DNA of 64,000 nt from Dryocola sp031988645 (GCF_051307045.1 NZ_CP150452.1:3286001-3350000); one strand, 5' to 3'; numbered from the stretch's first letter, positions 44,810-54,207 are shown. Notes: generated from the letters alone by a model not told the origin. Made by a program: numbers and translations.

Positions 44810-45415
44810 TTAGGATTTGATAATATCGTCACGGCGCAGCAGGTCTAATAATTGCGCAATCAAATTTGTTACCAATTGTTCGCCGTCCAGGTGGATTTCC
44901 GGGGCTGCCGGCGACTCATAAACTGCATCAATACCCGTAAAATTGCGCAGCTCGCCGGCGCGGGCTTTTTTGTACAATCCTTTCGGATCGCGCGCTTCGC
45001 AAACCGCAAGCGGGGTATCGACAAACACTTCGATAAAGCGTCCTTCGCCCACAAGTTCGCGCACCATCTGGCGTTCCGCGCGATGCGGGGAGATGAAAGC
45101 CGTCAGCACCACCAGGCCTGCGTCCACCATCAGGCTGGCGACTTCGCCCACGCGACGAATGTTCTCTTTACGGTCTTCGTCGCTGAACCCCAAATCGCTG
45201 CACAGCCCGTGGCGCACGTTGTCGCCGTCCAGCAGGTAAGTGCTTACGCCAAGCTTATGCAGCGCTTCTTCAAGCGCCCCGGCCACGGTGGATTTACCGG
45301 AGCCGGACAGGCCGGTGAACCACAGCACCACGCCACGGTGCTGATGGAGCCGTTCACGCTGCGCTTGCGTAACGGGATGGGGATGCCAGACGACGTTTTC
45401 GTCGTGCTCGGCCAT
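44810..45415 (-). CDS. cysC: Adenylylsulfate kinase CysC
   Basis: A 201-residue APS kinase that phosphorylates adenylylsulfate to PAPS in assimilatory sulfate reduction. P-loop FTGLSGSGKSTVAGALEE, the LDGDNVRHGLCSDLGFSDEDR substrate region and the DPKGLYKKARAGELRNFTG lid are present. It overlaps the cysN stop by one base. It is the last gene of cysDNC. Confidence 0.96.
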   Translation of the reverse strand: MAEHDENVVWHPHPVTQAQRERLHQHRGVVLWFTGLSGSGKSTVAGALEEALHKLGVSTYLLDGDNVRHGLCSDLGFSDEDRKENIRRVGEVASLMVDAGLVVLTAFISPHRAERQMVRELVGEGRFIEVFVDTPLAVCEARDPKGLYKKARAGELRNFTGIDAVYESPAAPEIHLDGEQLVTNLIAQLLDLLRRDDIIKS

Positions 45416-46842
45416 TATTTGCCTCCCAGCAAATCACGGGCGCCCCAGTGCGGGAAGTGGCGGCGTACCAGAGCGTTGAGCTCCAGCTCGAACGCGCTGT
45501 AAGCGGAAGGTTCCTGCCAGACCTCTTCCTGCGGCTCGCGCACCATGCCGGCGCCAACGGTTACGTTGCTCAGGCGATCGATGAAGATCAGCCCGCCGGT
45601 GACCGGGTTTTCCTGGTATTTATCCAGCACCAGCGGCTCGTCAAAGGTTAAATCAACCAGCCCGATGCCGTTTAGCGGCAGGCTTTCCACCACGCGCTGC
45701 GTCAGGGTGTTAATTTCCACCTGGTGATGAATATTATCAACGCGGGCGCGGGTTTTCTTGCCGGCGACTTTGATATCGTAGCTTTGACCCGGCACCAGCG
45801 GCTGCTCCGCCATCCATACCACGTCGACTTTCGCGGACTGCACGGCAGGATGCGTATCTTCTGCGTCCACTAACAGGTCGCCCCGGCTGATGTCGATTTC
45901 ATCTTTGAGCACCAAAGTGATGGCTTCGCCCGCAGCAGCTTGTTGCAAATCTCCATCAAAGGTTACGATTCGCGCGACGGCGGACTCGACGCCTGAGGGT
46001 AAAACTTTTACCCGCTGCCCTACTTTGATTGAACCTGAGGCAAGCGTGCCCGCGTAGCCGCGGAAATCCAGATTCGGGCGGTTTACGTACTGCACCGGGA
46101 AACGCATCGGCTGCCGATCCACGATGCGTTTCACTTCCACCGTTTCCAGCAGTTCCAGAAGCGTAGGTCCGGTGTACCACGGCATATTGGCGCTCTGCGA
46201 CGCCACGTTATCGCCTTCCAGAGCGGAAAGCGGCACAAAACGAATATCCAGATCCGACGGCAGCTGTTCGGCAAACGTCAGGTAGTCCTGTTTGATCTGC
46301 TCGAAGGTCTCTTCGCTAAAGCCGACGAGATCCATTTTGTTGACCGCGACCACCAGATGCTTGATCCCCAGCAGCGTGGAGATAAAGCTGTGGCGACGCG
46401 TCTGATCGAGCATGCTCTTACGGGCGTCGATCAGCAGGATCGCCAGTTCGCAGGTAGACGCGCCGGTGGCCATATTACGGGTGTACTGCTCGTGTCCCGG
46501 CGTGTCGGCGATAATAAATTTACGCTTTTCGGTGGAGAAATAGCGGTACGCCACGTCGATGGTAATGCCCTGTTCGCGCTCGGCCTGCAGGCCGTCCACC
46601 AGCAGGGCCAGGTCCAGCTTCTCGCCCTGGGTGCCGTGGCGCTTGCTGTCGGTATGCAGCGAAGAAAGCTGATCTTCGTAAATCTGGCGCGTGTCGTGCA
46701 GCAGGCGGCCAATCAGGGTGCTTTTACCGTCGTCCACGCTGCCGCAGGTCAGAAAGCGCAGCAGGCTTTTGTGTTGCTGGGCGTGCAGGTAAGCTTCAAC
46801 GCCGCCCTGCTCCGCGATTTGTTGTGCAATTACGTTATTCAT
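45415..46842 (-). CDS. cysN: Sulfate adenylyltransferase subunit 1 CysN
   Basis: A 475-residue GTPase subunit of ATP sulfurylase (same length as E. coli). GTP-binding motifs are GSVDDGKSTLIGRLL, DTPGHEQYTRNMATGAS and VAVNKMDLV. The C-terminal beta-barrel domains resemble elongation factor Tu. GTP hydrolysis drives APS formation by CysD. It lies 10 bases after cysD. Confidence 0.96.
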   Translation of the reverse strand: MNNVIAQQIAEQGGVEAYLHAQQHKSLLRFLTCGSVDDGKSTLIGRLLHDTRQIYEDQLSSLHTDSKRHGTQGEKLDLALLVDGLQAEREQGITIDVAYRYFSTEKRKFIIADTPGHEQYTRNMATGASTCELAILLIDARKSMLDQTRRHSFISTLLGIKHLVVAVNKMDLVGFSEETFEQIKQDYLTFAEQLPSDLDIRFVPLSALEGDNVASQSANMPWYTGPTLLELLETVEVKRIVDRQPMRFPVQYVNRPNLDFRGYAGTLASGSIKVGQRVKVLPSGVESAVARIVTFDGDLQQAAAGEAITLVLKDEIDISRGDLLVDAEDTHPAVQSAKVDVVWMAEQPLVPGQSYDIKVAGKKTRARVDNIHHQVEINTLTQRVVESLPLNGIGLVDLTFDEPLVLDKYQENPVTGGLIFIDRLSNVTVGAGMVREPQEEVWQEPSAYSAFELELNALVRRHFPHWGARDLLGGK

Positions 46843-46852
46843 TATGCGGTCC

Positions 46853-47761
46853 TCAGAAGTACCCTTGACGCTTTTTCAGTTCCATCGAGCCGGCCTGATC
46901 GCGGTCGATCGCTCGTCCCTGACGCTCGCTGGTGGTGGAAACCAGCATCTCTTCGATGATTTCCGGCAGCGTTTGCGCTTCGGATTCGACGGCGCCGGTC
47001 AGCGGCCAGCAGCCCAGCGTGCGGAAACGCACCATTTTCTGCTCGATAACTTCGCCCGGCTGCAGGTCAATGCGGTCGTCGTCAACCATCAGCAGCATGC
47101 CGTCACGCTCCAGCACCGGACGCGGCGCGGCAAGGTACAGAGGCACTATCTCGATATTTTCCAGGTAGATATACTGCCAGATATCCAGCTCGGTCCAGTT
47201 GGAGAGGGGGAACACGCGGATGCTTTCGCCTTTGTTAATCTGGCCGTTGTAGTTATGCCACAGCTCGGGACGCTGGTTTTTCGGGTCCCAGCGGTGGAAA
47301 CGGTCGCGGAACGAATAGATACGCTCCTTGGCGCGGGATTTTTCTTCGTCGCGCCGCGCGCCGCCGAAAGCCGCATCAAAGCCGTACTTGCTCAGCGCCT
47401 GCTTCAGGCCTTCGGTTTTCATGATGTCGGTGTGTTTGGCGCTGCCGTGGACAAAGGGGTTGATGCCCATCGCCACGCCTTCCGGGTTTTTATGCACCAG
47501 CAGCTCAAAACCGTAATTCTTCGCGGTACGGTCACGGAATTCGTACATCTCGCGGAATTTCCAGCCGGTATCCACATGCAGCAGCGGGAACGGCAGCGTC
47601 CCCGGATAGAAGGCCTTACGGGCCAAATGCAACATCACCGAGGAGTCTTTGCCGATCGAATACATCATCACCGGATTTGCAAATTCGGCTGCGACCTCGC
47701 GGATAATATGGATGCTTTCAGCCTCCAGTTGCCGCAGGTGAGTGAGTCGTTTTTGGTCCAT
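46853..47761 (-). CDS. cysD: Sulfate adenylyltransferase subunit 2 CysD
   Basis: A 302-residue catalytic subunit of ATP sulfurylase (E. coli 302). The PP-loop motif PVMMYSIGKDSSVMLHLARKA binds ATP, and the AAFGGARRDEEKSRAKERIYS stretch is conserved. It is the first gene of cysDNC. In E. coli this operon is activated by CysB with acetylserine. The 273-base gap to iap is AT-rich enough to hold the CysB sites, but I could not place them reliably. Confidence 0.96.
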   Translation of the reverse strand: MDQKRLTHLRQLEAESIHIIREVAAEFANPVMMYSIGKDSSVMLHLARKAFYPGTLPFPLLHVDTGWKFREMYEFRDRTAKNYGFELLVHKNPEGVAMGINPFVHGSAKHTDIMKTEGLKQALSKYGFDAAFGGARRDEEKSRAKERIYSFRDRFHRWDPKNQRPELWHNYNGQINKGESIRVFPLSNWTELDIWQYIYLENIEIVPLYLAAPRPVLERDGMLLMVDDDRIDLQPGEVIEQKMVRFRTLGCWPLTGAVESEAQTLPEIIEEMLVSTTSERQGRAIDRDQAGSMELKKRQGYF

Positions 47762-48034
47762 AACCTTCCCTTAAAGCTGCGATTGGCACGGCGGGTCGTG
47801 GCCCTGCCGTTTAAATGAAATTAAAGGGGGACTATAAGACGCGGGTATATTTCTTATGAAATTACGAATTGGAATGACTAGTTCCGTAAAGGAATAACGG
47901 CATGGATTTGCAAATCACAAAATGTGCTTAACGGACTATTTATCGGGCGTTTAGGACGATTTGGAATTGTGTAACCCCGATCACAGTTTCATACTACGCA
48001 GGCAAAAAATTACTGAAAATAAAAAGGACTCATT

Positions 48035-49075
48035 ATGTTTTCCGCATTGCGCCGCTGTGCCCTTTGCCTGGCGCTTGGCGTAGGTTTCACCTTTACCGCT
48101 TATGCCGCTCCCGCGCATTTGGGTGAAACCGCTAATTTGCAGACTCGTCACATCGCCACCGTTTTTCCCGGGCGCATGACCGGCAGCCCGGCCGAGATGT
48201 TAGCCGCGGATTATCTCCAGCAGCAGTTCGCTCTTTATGGCTATCACAGCGACATTCGCCGCTTTAACACGCGCTATCTGTACACCACCAAGGACGGCCA
48301 CCAGAACTGGCACAACGTCAGCGCAAGCCAGGTGATCGCCGCCCGGGAGGGAAGCGTTCCGCAGCAGATCGTTATCATGGCGCATCTGGATACCTATACG
48401 CCGTTAACGGATAACGACGTAAACGATAATCTCGGCGGGCTGACGCTTCAGGGCGTGGATGATAACGCCTCGGGCCTTGGCGTTATGCTGGAGCTGGCGC
48501 AGCGCCTGAAAACGGTGCCGACGCGCTACGGTATCCGTTTTATCGCCACCAGCGGCGAAGAGATTGGCTCACTCGGCGCGGAAAATATCCTCAAGCGCAT
48601 GAGCGAGAGCGAAAAGAAAAACACCCTGCTGGTGATTAACCTCGATAACCTGATCACCGGAGATAAGCTCTATTTTAACAGCGGTAAAAACACGCCTGCG
48701 GCGGTGCGCAAGCTCACCCGCGACCGGGCGCTGAAGCTTGCTCGTCAGCTGGGCATCCAGGCCGCGATGAATCCGGGACTAAATGCAAAATACCCGAAAG
48801 GCACCGGCTGCTGTAACGACGCCGAGCCTTTTGATAAAGCGGGCATTCCCGTGCTGTCCGTGGAGGCGACCAACTGGTCGCTGGGCAATAAAGACGGCTA
48901 CCAGCAGCGTGCGAAAAGCAAAGCCTTCCCGCAGGGTTCGAGCTGGCATTATGCGCTGCTCGACAACCAGCAGTATCTGGATAAACGGCTGCCGGGACGC
49001 ATTGAGAAACGCAGCCACGACGTGGTGCGCGTAATGCTGCCGCTGATAAAAGAGCTGGCGCGTGCAGGGAAATAA
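48035..49075 (+). CDS. iap: Alkaline phosphatase isozyme conversion aminopeptidase Iap
   Basis: A 346-residue M28-family zinc aminopeptidase (E. coli 345). The signal peptide (residues 1-24, ending TAYA-APAHL) directs it to the periplasm, where it removes the N-terminal Arg of alkaline phosphatase. Zinc ligands and catalytic residues appear in IVIMAHLDTYTP, GVDDNASGLGVMLE and TSGEEIGSLGAE. In E. coli a CRISPR-Cas locus lies downstream of iap. Here cysH follows at once. Confidence 0.94.
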   Translation: MFSALRRCALCLALGVGFTFTAYAAPAHLGETANLQTRHIATVFPGRMTGSPAEMLAADYLQQQFALYGYHSDIRRFNTRYLYTTKDGHQNWHNVSASQVIAAREGSVPQQIVIMAHLDTYTPLTDNDVNDNLGGLTLQGVDDNASGLGVMLELAQRLKTVPTRYGIRFIATSGEEIGSLGAENILKRMSESEKKNTLLVINLDNLITGDKLYFNSGKNTPAAVRKLTRDRALKLARQLGIQAAMNPGLNAKYPKGTGCCNDAEPFDKAGIPVLSVEATNWSLGNKDGYQQRAKSKAFPQGSSWHYALLDNQQYLDKRLPGRIEKRSHDVVRVMLPLIKELARAGK

Positions 49076-49099
49076 TATTCCCCGCGCAGGCGGGGAATA
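49076..49099. terminator. Perfect hairpin between iap and cysH
   Basis: TATTCCCCGC (49076-49085), loop GCAG, GCGGGGAATA (49090-49099): a perfect 10-bp stem between the convergent iap and cysH stops. It is probably a bidirectional terminator, although neither flank is a true T-run. Its TTCCCCGCGC...GCGGGGA core also resembles a type I-E CRISPR repeat (see findings). Confidence 0.6.
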
Positions 49100-49106
49100 A
49101 AGAAGC

Positions 49107-49838
49107 TTACTCGTGCAGGCCGCATTCGCGCTTCAGGCCAAAGAAGCGCGTTTCTTCTTCCGCCATGCCCGGCTCCCACTTCCGCGTGGTGTGGGTATCG
49201 CCTACCGACAGATAGCCCTGATCCCACAGCGGATGGTATTTCAGACCGTGCTCGGTGAGATACTGGTAAACCTTGCGGTTATCCCAGTCGATGATCGGCA
49301 AAATTTTAAATACGCCGCGCTGAATCGCCAGCACCGGCAGGTTCGCCCGGCTGCCGGACTGCTCGCGGCGCAGGCCCGCAAACCAGCTCTGTCCGCCCAG
49401 CTCCTGCAGCGCGCGGTTCATCGGCTCAACTTTGTTGATCTCGTTGTACTTCTCGATGCCCTCAACGCCCTGCTCCCACAGCTTGCCGTAGCGCGCCTCC
49501 TGCCACGCCGCGCTTTCCCTGGCGCTGAAGACCTTCAGGTTCAGCTTCAGCTTCTCCGTCAGCTCGTCGATAAACTGATAGGTTTCCGGGAACAGGTAGC
49601 CGGTATCGGTAAGGATCACCGGAATATCCGGGCGCTGCCGGGTGACCAGATGCAGACTCACCGCTGCCTGGATGCCGAAACTTGAGGACAGCACAAACTC
49701 GCCGGGCAGGTTTTCCAGCGCCCAGCCCACGCGCTCCTGGGCGCTGAGCTTTTCAAGCCGAGCGTTGGCCTCGGCCAGCGCCATCACGCGTTCGACCTTC
49801 GGTAACTCATTCAGCGCTTTTAGATCGAGTACGGACAT
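49107..49838 (-). CDS. cysH: Phosphoadenosine phosphosulfate reductase CysH
   Basis: A 243-residue thioredoxin-dependent PAPS reductase (E. coli 244) that yields sulfite. PP-loop FVLSSSFGIQAAVSLHLVT, the AGLRREQSGSR substrate loop and the C-terminal catalytic ECGLHE motif are present. There are no extra cysteine pairs of the APS-reductase type. It is the last gene of cysJIH, separated from cysI by a REP pair. Confidence 0.96.
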   Translation of the reverse strand: MSVLDLKALNELPKVERVMALAEANARLEKLSAQERVGWALENLPGEFVLSSSFGIQAAVSLHLVTRQRPDIPVILTDTGYLFPETYQFIDELTEKLKLNLKVFSARESAAWQEARYGKLWEQGVEGIEKYNEINKVEPMNRALQELGGQSWFAGLRREQSGSRANLPVLAIQRGVFKILPIIDWDNRKVYQYLTEHGLKYHPLWDQGYLSVGDTHTTRKWEPGMAEEETRFFGLKRECGLHE

Positions 49839-49864
49839 AGATGCCTCGCTTGTTGATGAACAAG

Positions 49865-49930
49865 TGGTGGATGGCGCCGACGCTTATCCACCCTCGTCGC
49901 AGGGCGGGCAGGCAAAGCGCCGTCCGCCGT
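49865..49930. repeat. REP pair between cysH and cysI
   Basis: GGTGGATGGCGCCGACGCTT(ATCCACC) and the inverted GGGCGGGCAGGCAAAGCGCC form two facing REP-type units in the 99-base cysI-cysH gap. They may protect the upstream cysJI message. Confidence 0.6.
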
Positions 49931-49937
49931 TATGTTG

Positions 49938-51650
49938 TTAATCCCAAAGATCCCGGGCCGGATCGAGCACCGGACGGATAATCCCGGCGCGGATGGTGAA
50001 ATCGCCGAAGCCTTCATTCTCTTCGCGCTCTTTCGCCCAGCGGCCCACCAGTTCATCTATCGAAGCCAGAATCTCCGGCTCGGTAATATTTTCGCGGTAC
50101 ATGCGCGGAATCCGCGTGCCGATGCGGTTACCGCCGATATGCAGGTTGTAGCGCCCGGGCGCCTTGCCCACCAGGCCGATTTCCGCCAGCATCGCGCGGC
50201 CGCAGCCGTTCGGGCAGCCGGTCACGCGCGTCACGATATGCTCATCCGGCACGTTGTGCTTCTCCAGCACGTCTTCAACCTTAGTCACAAACTGCGGCAG
50301 GAAGCGTTCTGCTTCGGCCATCGCCAGCGGACAGGTCGGGAACGCCACGCAGGCCATGGAGTTTTCACGCTGGGGCTTCACCGCGTTCATCAGCCCGTGG
50401 TCTTTGGCGAGCTTCTCGATTTTTGCCTTTTCGCCTGACGGCACGCCCGCCACGATCAGGTTCTGATTGGCGGTCAGACGGAAATCGCCTTTGTGGATCT
50501 TCGCGATCTCCAGCAGGCCGGTTTTCAACGGACGGCCCGGATAATCCAGAATACGGCCGTTTTCGATAAACAGCGTCAGGTGCCATTTGTCGTCGATGCC
50601 TTTTACCCAGCCGATACGATCGCCGCGGCCGGTGAATTCGTAAGGACGGATCGGCTCGAATTTAATGCCCGCGCGACGCTCAACTTCCGCTTTGAACACG
50701 TCGACGCCAACGCGCTCAAGGGTGTATTTGGTCTTCGCGTTTTTACGATCGGTACGGTTGCCCCAGTCGCGCTGCGTGGTGACGACGGCTTCCGCCACCG
50801 CCAGCGTGTGCTCAACAGGGATATAGCCAAACTCGCTCGCGGTACGGGCGTAGGTCGCTTTGTTGCCGTGTTCGATAGACAGGCCGCCGCCCACCAGCAG
50901 GTTGAAGCCCACCAGCTTGCCGTCTTTGGCTATGGCGATAAAGTTCATGTCGTTGGCGTGCAGATCGACGTCGTTTTGCGGCGGCACCACCACCGTGGTT
51001 TTAAACTTGCGCGGCAGATAGGTCGGCCCCAGGATCGGCTCTTCGTCGGTGGTCGCGACTTTCTCCTGATCCCACCAGATCTCGGCGTAGGCGCGGGTGC
51101 GCGGCAGCAGATGCTCGGAGAGCTTCTTCGCCCACTCGTAGGCCTCCTGGTGCAGTTCGGACTCGACCGGGTTTGAAGTACACAGCACGTTACGGTTCAC
51201 GTCGTTGGCGGTCGCCAGCGCGTCCAGCCCAACCTCGTGCAGCATCTCATGCGCCGGCTTCACGTTCTTTTTCAGAATGCCGTGGAACTGGAAGGTCTGG
51301 CGGTTCGTCAGGCGGATGCTGCCGTAAATGGTTTTATCCGCGGCAAATTTATCAATGGCGCGCCACTGCTGGGTGGTGATAATGCCGCCCGGCAGGCGGC
51401 AGCGCAGCATCATGGCGTGGCGCGGCTCAAGCTTCTGCGCGACGCGTTCGGCGCGAATATCGCGATCGTCTTGCTGATACATACCGTGGAAACGGATCAG
51501 CAGGAAGTTGTCGCCCCGAAAGCCGCCGGTCAGCCCGTCCTGCAAATCTTCCTTAATGGTGCCGCGCAGGTAATTGCTTTCAAGCTTCAGGCGCTCGGCG
51601 TCAGCCAGTTTTCCTTCGACCACTAAAGGCCCAGGGTGTTTTTCGCTCAT
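49938..51650 (-). CDS. cysI: Sulfite reductase hemoprotein beta subunit CysI
   Basis: A 570-residue hemoprotein (E. coli 570) carrying siroheme and a 4Fe-4S cluster, which reduces sulfite to sulfide. Cluster cysteines are visible in VAFPTCPLAMAE and TGCPNGCGRAM, with the upstream CVAF cysteine completing the set. The internal two-fold repeat of SiR domains is apparent. It overlaps cysJ by one base (TAATG). Confidence 0.96.
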   Translation of the reverse strand: MSEKHPGPLVVEGKLADAERLKLESNYLRGTIKEDLQDGLTGGFRGDNFLLIRFHGMYQQDDRDIRAERVAQKLEPRHAMMLRCRLPGGIITTQQWRAIDKFAADKTIYGSIRLTNRQTFQFHGILKKNVKPAHEMLHEVGLDALATANDVNRNVLCTSNPVESELHQEAYEWAKKLSEHLLPRTRAYAEIWWDQEKVATTDEEPILGPTYLPRKFKTTVVVPPQNDVDLHANDMNFIAIAKDGKLVGFNLLVGGGLSIEHGNKATYARTASEFGYIPVEHTLAVAEAVVTTQRDWGNRTDRKNAKTKYTLERVGVDVFKAEVERRAGIKFEPIRPYEFTGRGDRIGWVKGIDDKWHLTLFIENGRILDYPGRPLKTGLLEIAKIHKGDFRLTANQNLIVAGVPSGEKAKIEKLAKDHGLMNAVKPQRENSMACVAFPTCPLAMAEAERFLPQFVTKVEDVLEKHNVPDEHIVTRVTGCPNGCGRAMLAEIGLVGKAPGRYNLHIGGNRIGTRIPRMYRENITEPEILASIDELVGRWAKEREENEGFGDFTIRAGIIRPVLDPARDLWD

Positions 51651-53452
51651 TAGTAGACATCTCGCTGATAACGGCGCTCAATGCGCAGCTCACTTAAAAA
51701 TTCATCGGCCGACTCGGTATCCATGCCACCGAATTCGGCTACCACTTCCAGTAACGCCTGCTCAACGTCTTTCGCCATACGATTGGCGTCGCCGCAGACA
51801 TAAATGTGGGCGCCTTCGTTAATCCAGCTCCACAGCTCCGCGCCTTTTTCGCGCAGTTTATCTTGTACGTATATTTTATGTTGCTGGTCGCGGGACCAGG
51901 CGAGGTCGATATTCGTCAGCAGGCCGTCTTTGACGTAGCGCTGCCACTCCACCTGATACAGGAAGTCTTCGGTAAAGTGCGGGTTGCCGAAGAACAGCCA
52001 GTTTTTACCGGTGGCGCCATCGTTTTCACGCTGCTGCATAAAGGCGCGGAACGGCGCGATGCCGGTGCCGGGGCCAATCATAATGACCGGCGTTTCCGGG
52101 TTGGCTGGCAGGCGGAAGTTGTCGTTATGCTCAATGAACACGCGCACTTCGCCGTCTTCTTCCAGCCTGTCGGCCAGGAAGCCGGAAGCGCCGCCGGTGC
52201 GGGCGCGGCCTTCGATTTCGTAACGCACCACGCCGACGGTGATATGCACTTCGCTTTCGGCCTCGGCCTGCGAGGAGGCGATGGAGTACAGGCGCGGCGT
52301 CAGCGGACGCAGCAGCTCAATGAGCTGTTCAGCCGTCAGCTCAGCCGGGGCGTAGCGCACCATATCGACAATCGGCGTGTTCTGGGCGAAATGCTGCAGT
52401 TTGGCTTTATCGCCCGCCAGATCCAGCAGCGCCGAGCTGCGGGTGAGCTGGGCATATTTCTCGACGATAGTGGTCGTGTTGACCGTCAGCTCGAAATGCC
52501 ACCGCAGCGCTTCGCTCAGCGGCTGCGTTTTGCCGTCGACCGTTACGCTTTCGTCGCCTTTCAGCCACAGCAGCTCCACCAGCTCTTTTACCAAAGCGGG
52601 ATCGTTTTGATACCAGACGCCCAGCGCATCGCCTGGCTGGTAGCGCAGGCCGGAATCGCCGAGGTCGATTTCGATATGGCGCACGTCTTTTTCAGAATCG
52701 CGGCCGGTAATTTTCTGGTTAACCGCAAGCGTCGCCGTCAGCGGCGCTTCTTTGCTATAGGGGCTGGTGAAGACCTCGTTCACCACGCCGGTTGCGGTTA
52801 GCGCCGCCTGGGCCGGCGTTTCCGCAGGTATGCGGGTTTTCAGCACCTCAACGATTTTGCCGCGCCACTCCTGAGCGGCAGGCTGGAACTCCACGTCCGC
52901 ATCCACGCGATCCAGCAGGCGAACGCCGCCCAGCTCCGCGAGTTTAGAATCGAAGTCCTTGCCGGACTGGCAGAAAAACTCGTAGGAGGTATCGCCAAGG
53001 CTGAACACGGCAAAGGCGGTGTCGGTAAGCTTTGGCGCTTTTTTCGAGAACAGGAACTTGTGCAGCGCCACCGCTTCTTCCGGCGGCTCGCCTTCACCCT
53101 GGGTCGAAGTCACAACGACCAGCAGCTTTTCCTGCGCGATTTGTTTGAATTTATAGTCGCCCGCGTTGACCAGGTTGACGTTCAGCTTTGCCGCCAGCAG
53201 ATCGTCACGCAGCTGTTCGCTAACGCGGCGCGCGTTGCCGGTCTGGGAGGCGGAAATCAACGTGATAACCGGCGCTTCAGCCGCGGGCGTCTGCGTCACA
53301 ACCGCGCCCGGCTGTTGATTAATCATTCCCCAGAAATAGCCGGATAGCCAGGCCAGTTGGGTCTGCGAGAAGTCGGTTGTCGCCGCCTGGAGGCGTGCCA
53401 GTTGCTCCGGGGTAAGCGGCAGCAAAGCGGTCGGTGGGGCCTGAGTTGTCAT
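51650..53452 (-). CDS. cysJ: Sulfite reductase flavoprotein alpha subunit CysJ
   Basis: A 600-residue diflavin reductase (E. coli 599). An FMN flavodoxin domain (about 60-200, SASQTGNARRVSEQL) is followed by an FAD domain (RLYSIASSQ region) and an NADPH domain (GPGTGIAPFRAFMQQR, YVCGDANRMAKDVEQALLE). It transfers NADPH electrons to CysI. The start at 53452 (MTTQAPPTAL) matches E. coli. An upstream in-frame ATG at 53545 would add a 31-residue extension without support. Confidence 0.95.
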   Translation of the reverse strand: MTTQAPPTALLPLTPEQLARLQAATTDFSQTQLAWLSGYFWGMINQQPGAVVTQTPAAEAPVITLISASQTGNARRVSEQLRDDLLAAKLNVNLVNAGDYKFKQIAQEKLLVVVTSTQGEGEPPEEAVALHKFLFSKKAPKLTDTAFAVFSLGDTSYEFFCQSGKDFDSKLAELGGVRLLDRVDADVEFQPAAQEWRGKIVEVLKTRIPAETPAQAALTATGVVNEVFTSPYSKEAPLTATLAVNQKITGRDSEKDVRHIEIDLGDSGLRYQPGDALGVWYQNDPALVKELVELLWLKGDESVTVDGKTQPLSEALRWHFELTVNTTTIVEKYAQLTRSSALLDLAGDKAKLQHFAQNTPIVDMVRYAPAELTAEQLIELLRPLTPRLYSIASSQAEAESEVHITVGVVRYEIEGRARTGGASGFLADRLEEDGEVRVFIEHNDNFRLPANPETPVIMIGPGTGIAPFRAFMQQRENDGATGKNWLFFGNPHFTEDFLYQVEWQRYVKDGLLTNIDLAWSRDQQHKIYVQDKLREKGAELWSWINEGAHIYVCGDANRMAKDVEQALLEVVAEFGGMDTESADEFLSELRIERRYQRDVY

Positions 53453-53767
53453 GCTTGATTGGGTTCCAGTAGCAAAAGGTCCGTTTTCATCATTCAACGG
53501 TAAAAAGCATTGATAGCGTAAGGTTAACCAGCGGGATAATAACAATTAAAGAAGGGATGGAAATAACAAATAACCAAAATGACTAACCGCTTTTTCGGGT
53601 AATGCATAACATTAAAAACGATTAAATAACCATTTGATATTAAATGCATTTATCCTGTAAAAGCCTTGTTCGGCGGCGATTAAGCAAAGATGATAGTTTT
53701 AGTTAATGCGTAAAATAGTGGATTCCGGTACTATGCGGCGGTTTTTCGCCCTACTGAGACTGCAATA
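53453..53767 (-). promoter_or_regulatory. cysJIH-queD divergent control region
   Basis: This 315-base gap has no gene. On the minus strand an AT-rich stretch with TTGGTTATTTGTTATTTCC (near 53580) and TTTAATTGTTATTATCCC (near 53540) closely resembles the E. coli cysJIH promoter, where CysB binds. A candidate -10 element TATTAT is at 53541-53536. The half nearer queD is AT-rich with no site I can name. Confidence 0.45.
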
Positions 53768-54128
53768 ATGGCAACCACCCTGTTTAAAGATTTTACCTTC
53801 GAAGCCGCTCACCGCCTGCCGCACGTGCCGGAAGGTCATAAGTGCGGCCCGCCTGCACGGCCACTCGTTTATGGTGCGCCTGGAAATCACCGGCGAGGTC
53901 GATCCGTATACGGGCTGGATTATGGATTTCTCCGAGCTTAAAGCCGCGTTTAAGCCGACCTACGACAGGCTGGATCACTACTATCTGAACGATATTCCAG
54001 GCCTTGAGAATCCAACCAGCGAGGTGCTGGCGAAATGGATTTGGGAGCAGATGAAACCGGTTGTGCCCCTGCTTTCCGCGGTGATGGTAAAAGAAACCTG
54101 TACCGCCGGATGCGTGTACAAAGGTTAA
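53768..54128 (+). CDS. queD: 6-carboxy-5,6,7,8-tetrahydropterin synthase QueD (frameshifted)
   Basis: QueD, 119 residues when corrected (E. coli 121), converts dihydroneopterin triphosphate to CPH4 for queuosine. It starts MATTLFKDFTFEAAHRLPHV, and the zinc and catalytic residues lie in the AAHRLP, HKCGR and LHGHSF region. An extra base in CCC at 53848-53850 (CC expected) breaks the codons between HKCG and LHGHSF. The rest (MVRLEITGEVDPYTG to CVYKG) continues in the next frame. Uncorrected, no active enzyme is made. Confidence 0.9.
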
Positions 54129-54138
54129 TTTCACGGCG

Positions 54139-54170
54139 ATGTCGGGTGGCGCTACGCTTGCCGTCCGCAT
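54139..54170. repeat. REP-like palindrome after queD
   Basis: GTCGGGTGGCGCTACGC followed by TTGCCGTCCGC is a single degenerate REP unit just upstream of the queD/queE terminator. Confidence 0.45.
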
Positions 54171-54180
54171 GCTGAAAAGA

Positions 54181-54206
54181 AAGGCACCCCGGGGTGCCTT
54201 TTTTGT
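54181..54206. terminator. Bidirectional terminator between queD and queE
   Basis: AAGGCACCCC (54181-54190) is followed directly by GGGGTGCCTT (54191-54200) and a T-run to 54204; A-rich sequence precedes it. It serves the convergent queD and queE genes. Confidence 0.9.
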
Positions 54207-54207
54207 T

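Noticed and set aside
49076..49106. A CRISPR array next to iap
   Set aside because: Only one repeat-like hairpin exists, with no second repeat, spacer or cas gene.
53545..53545. Upstream ATG start for cysJ
   Set aside because: It would add 31 residues not found in homologues; ATG 53452 gives the conserved N terminus.
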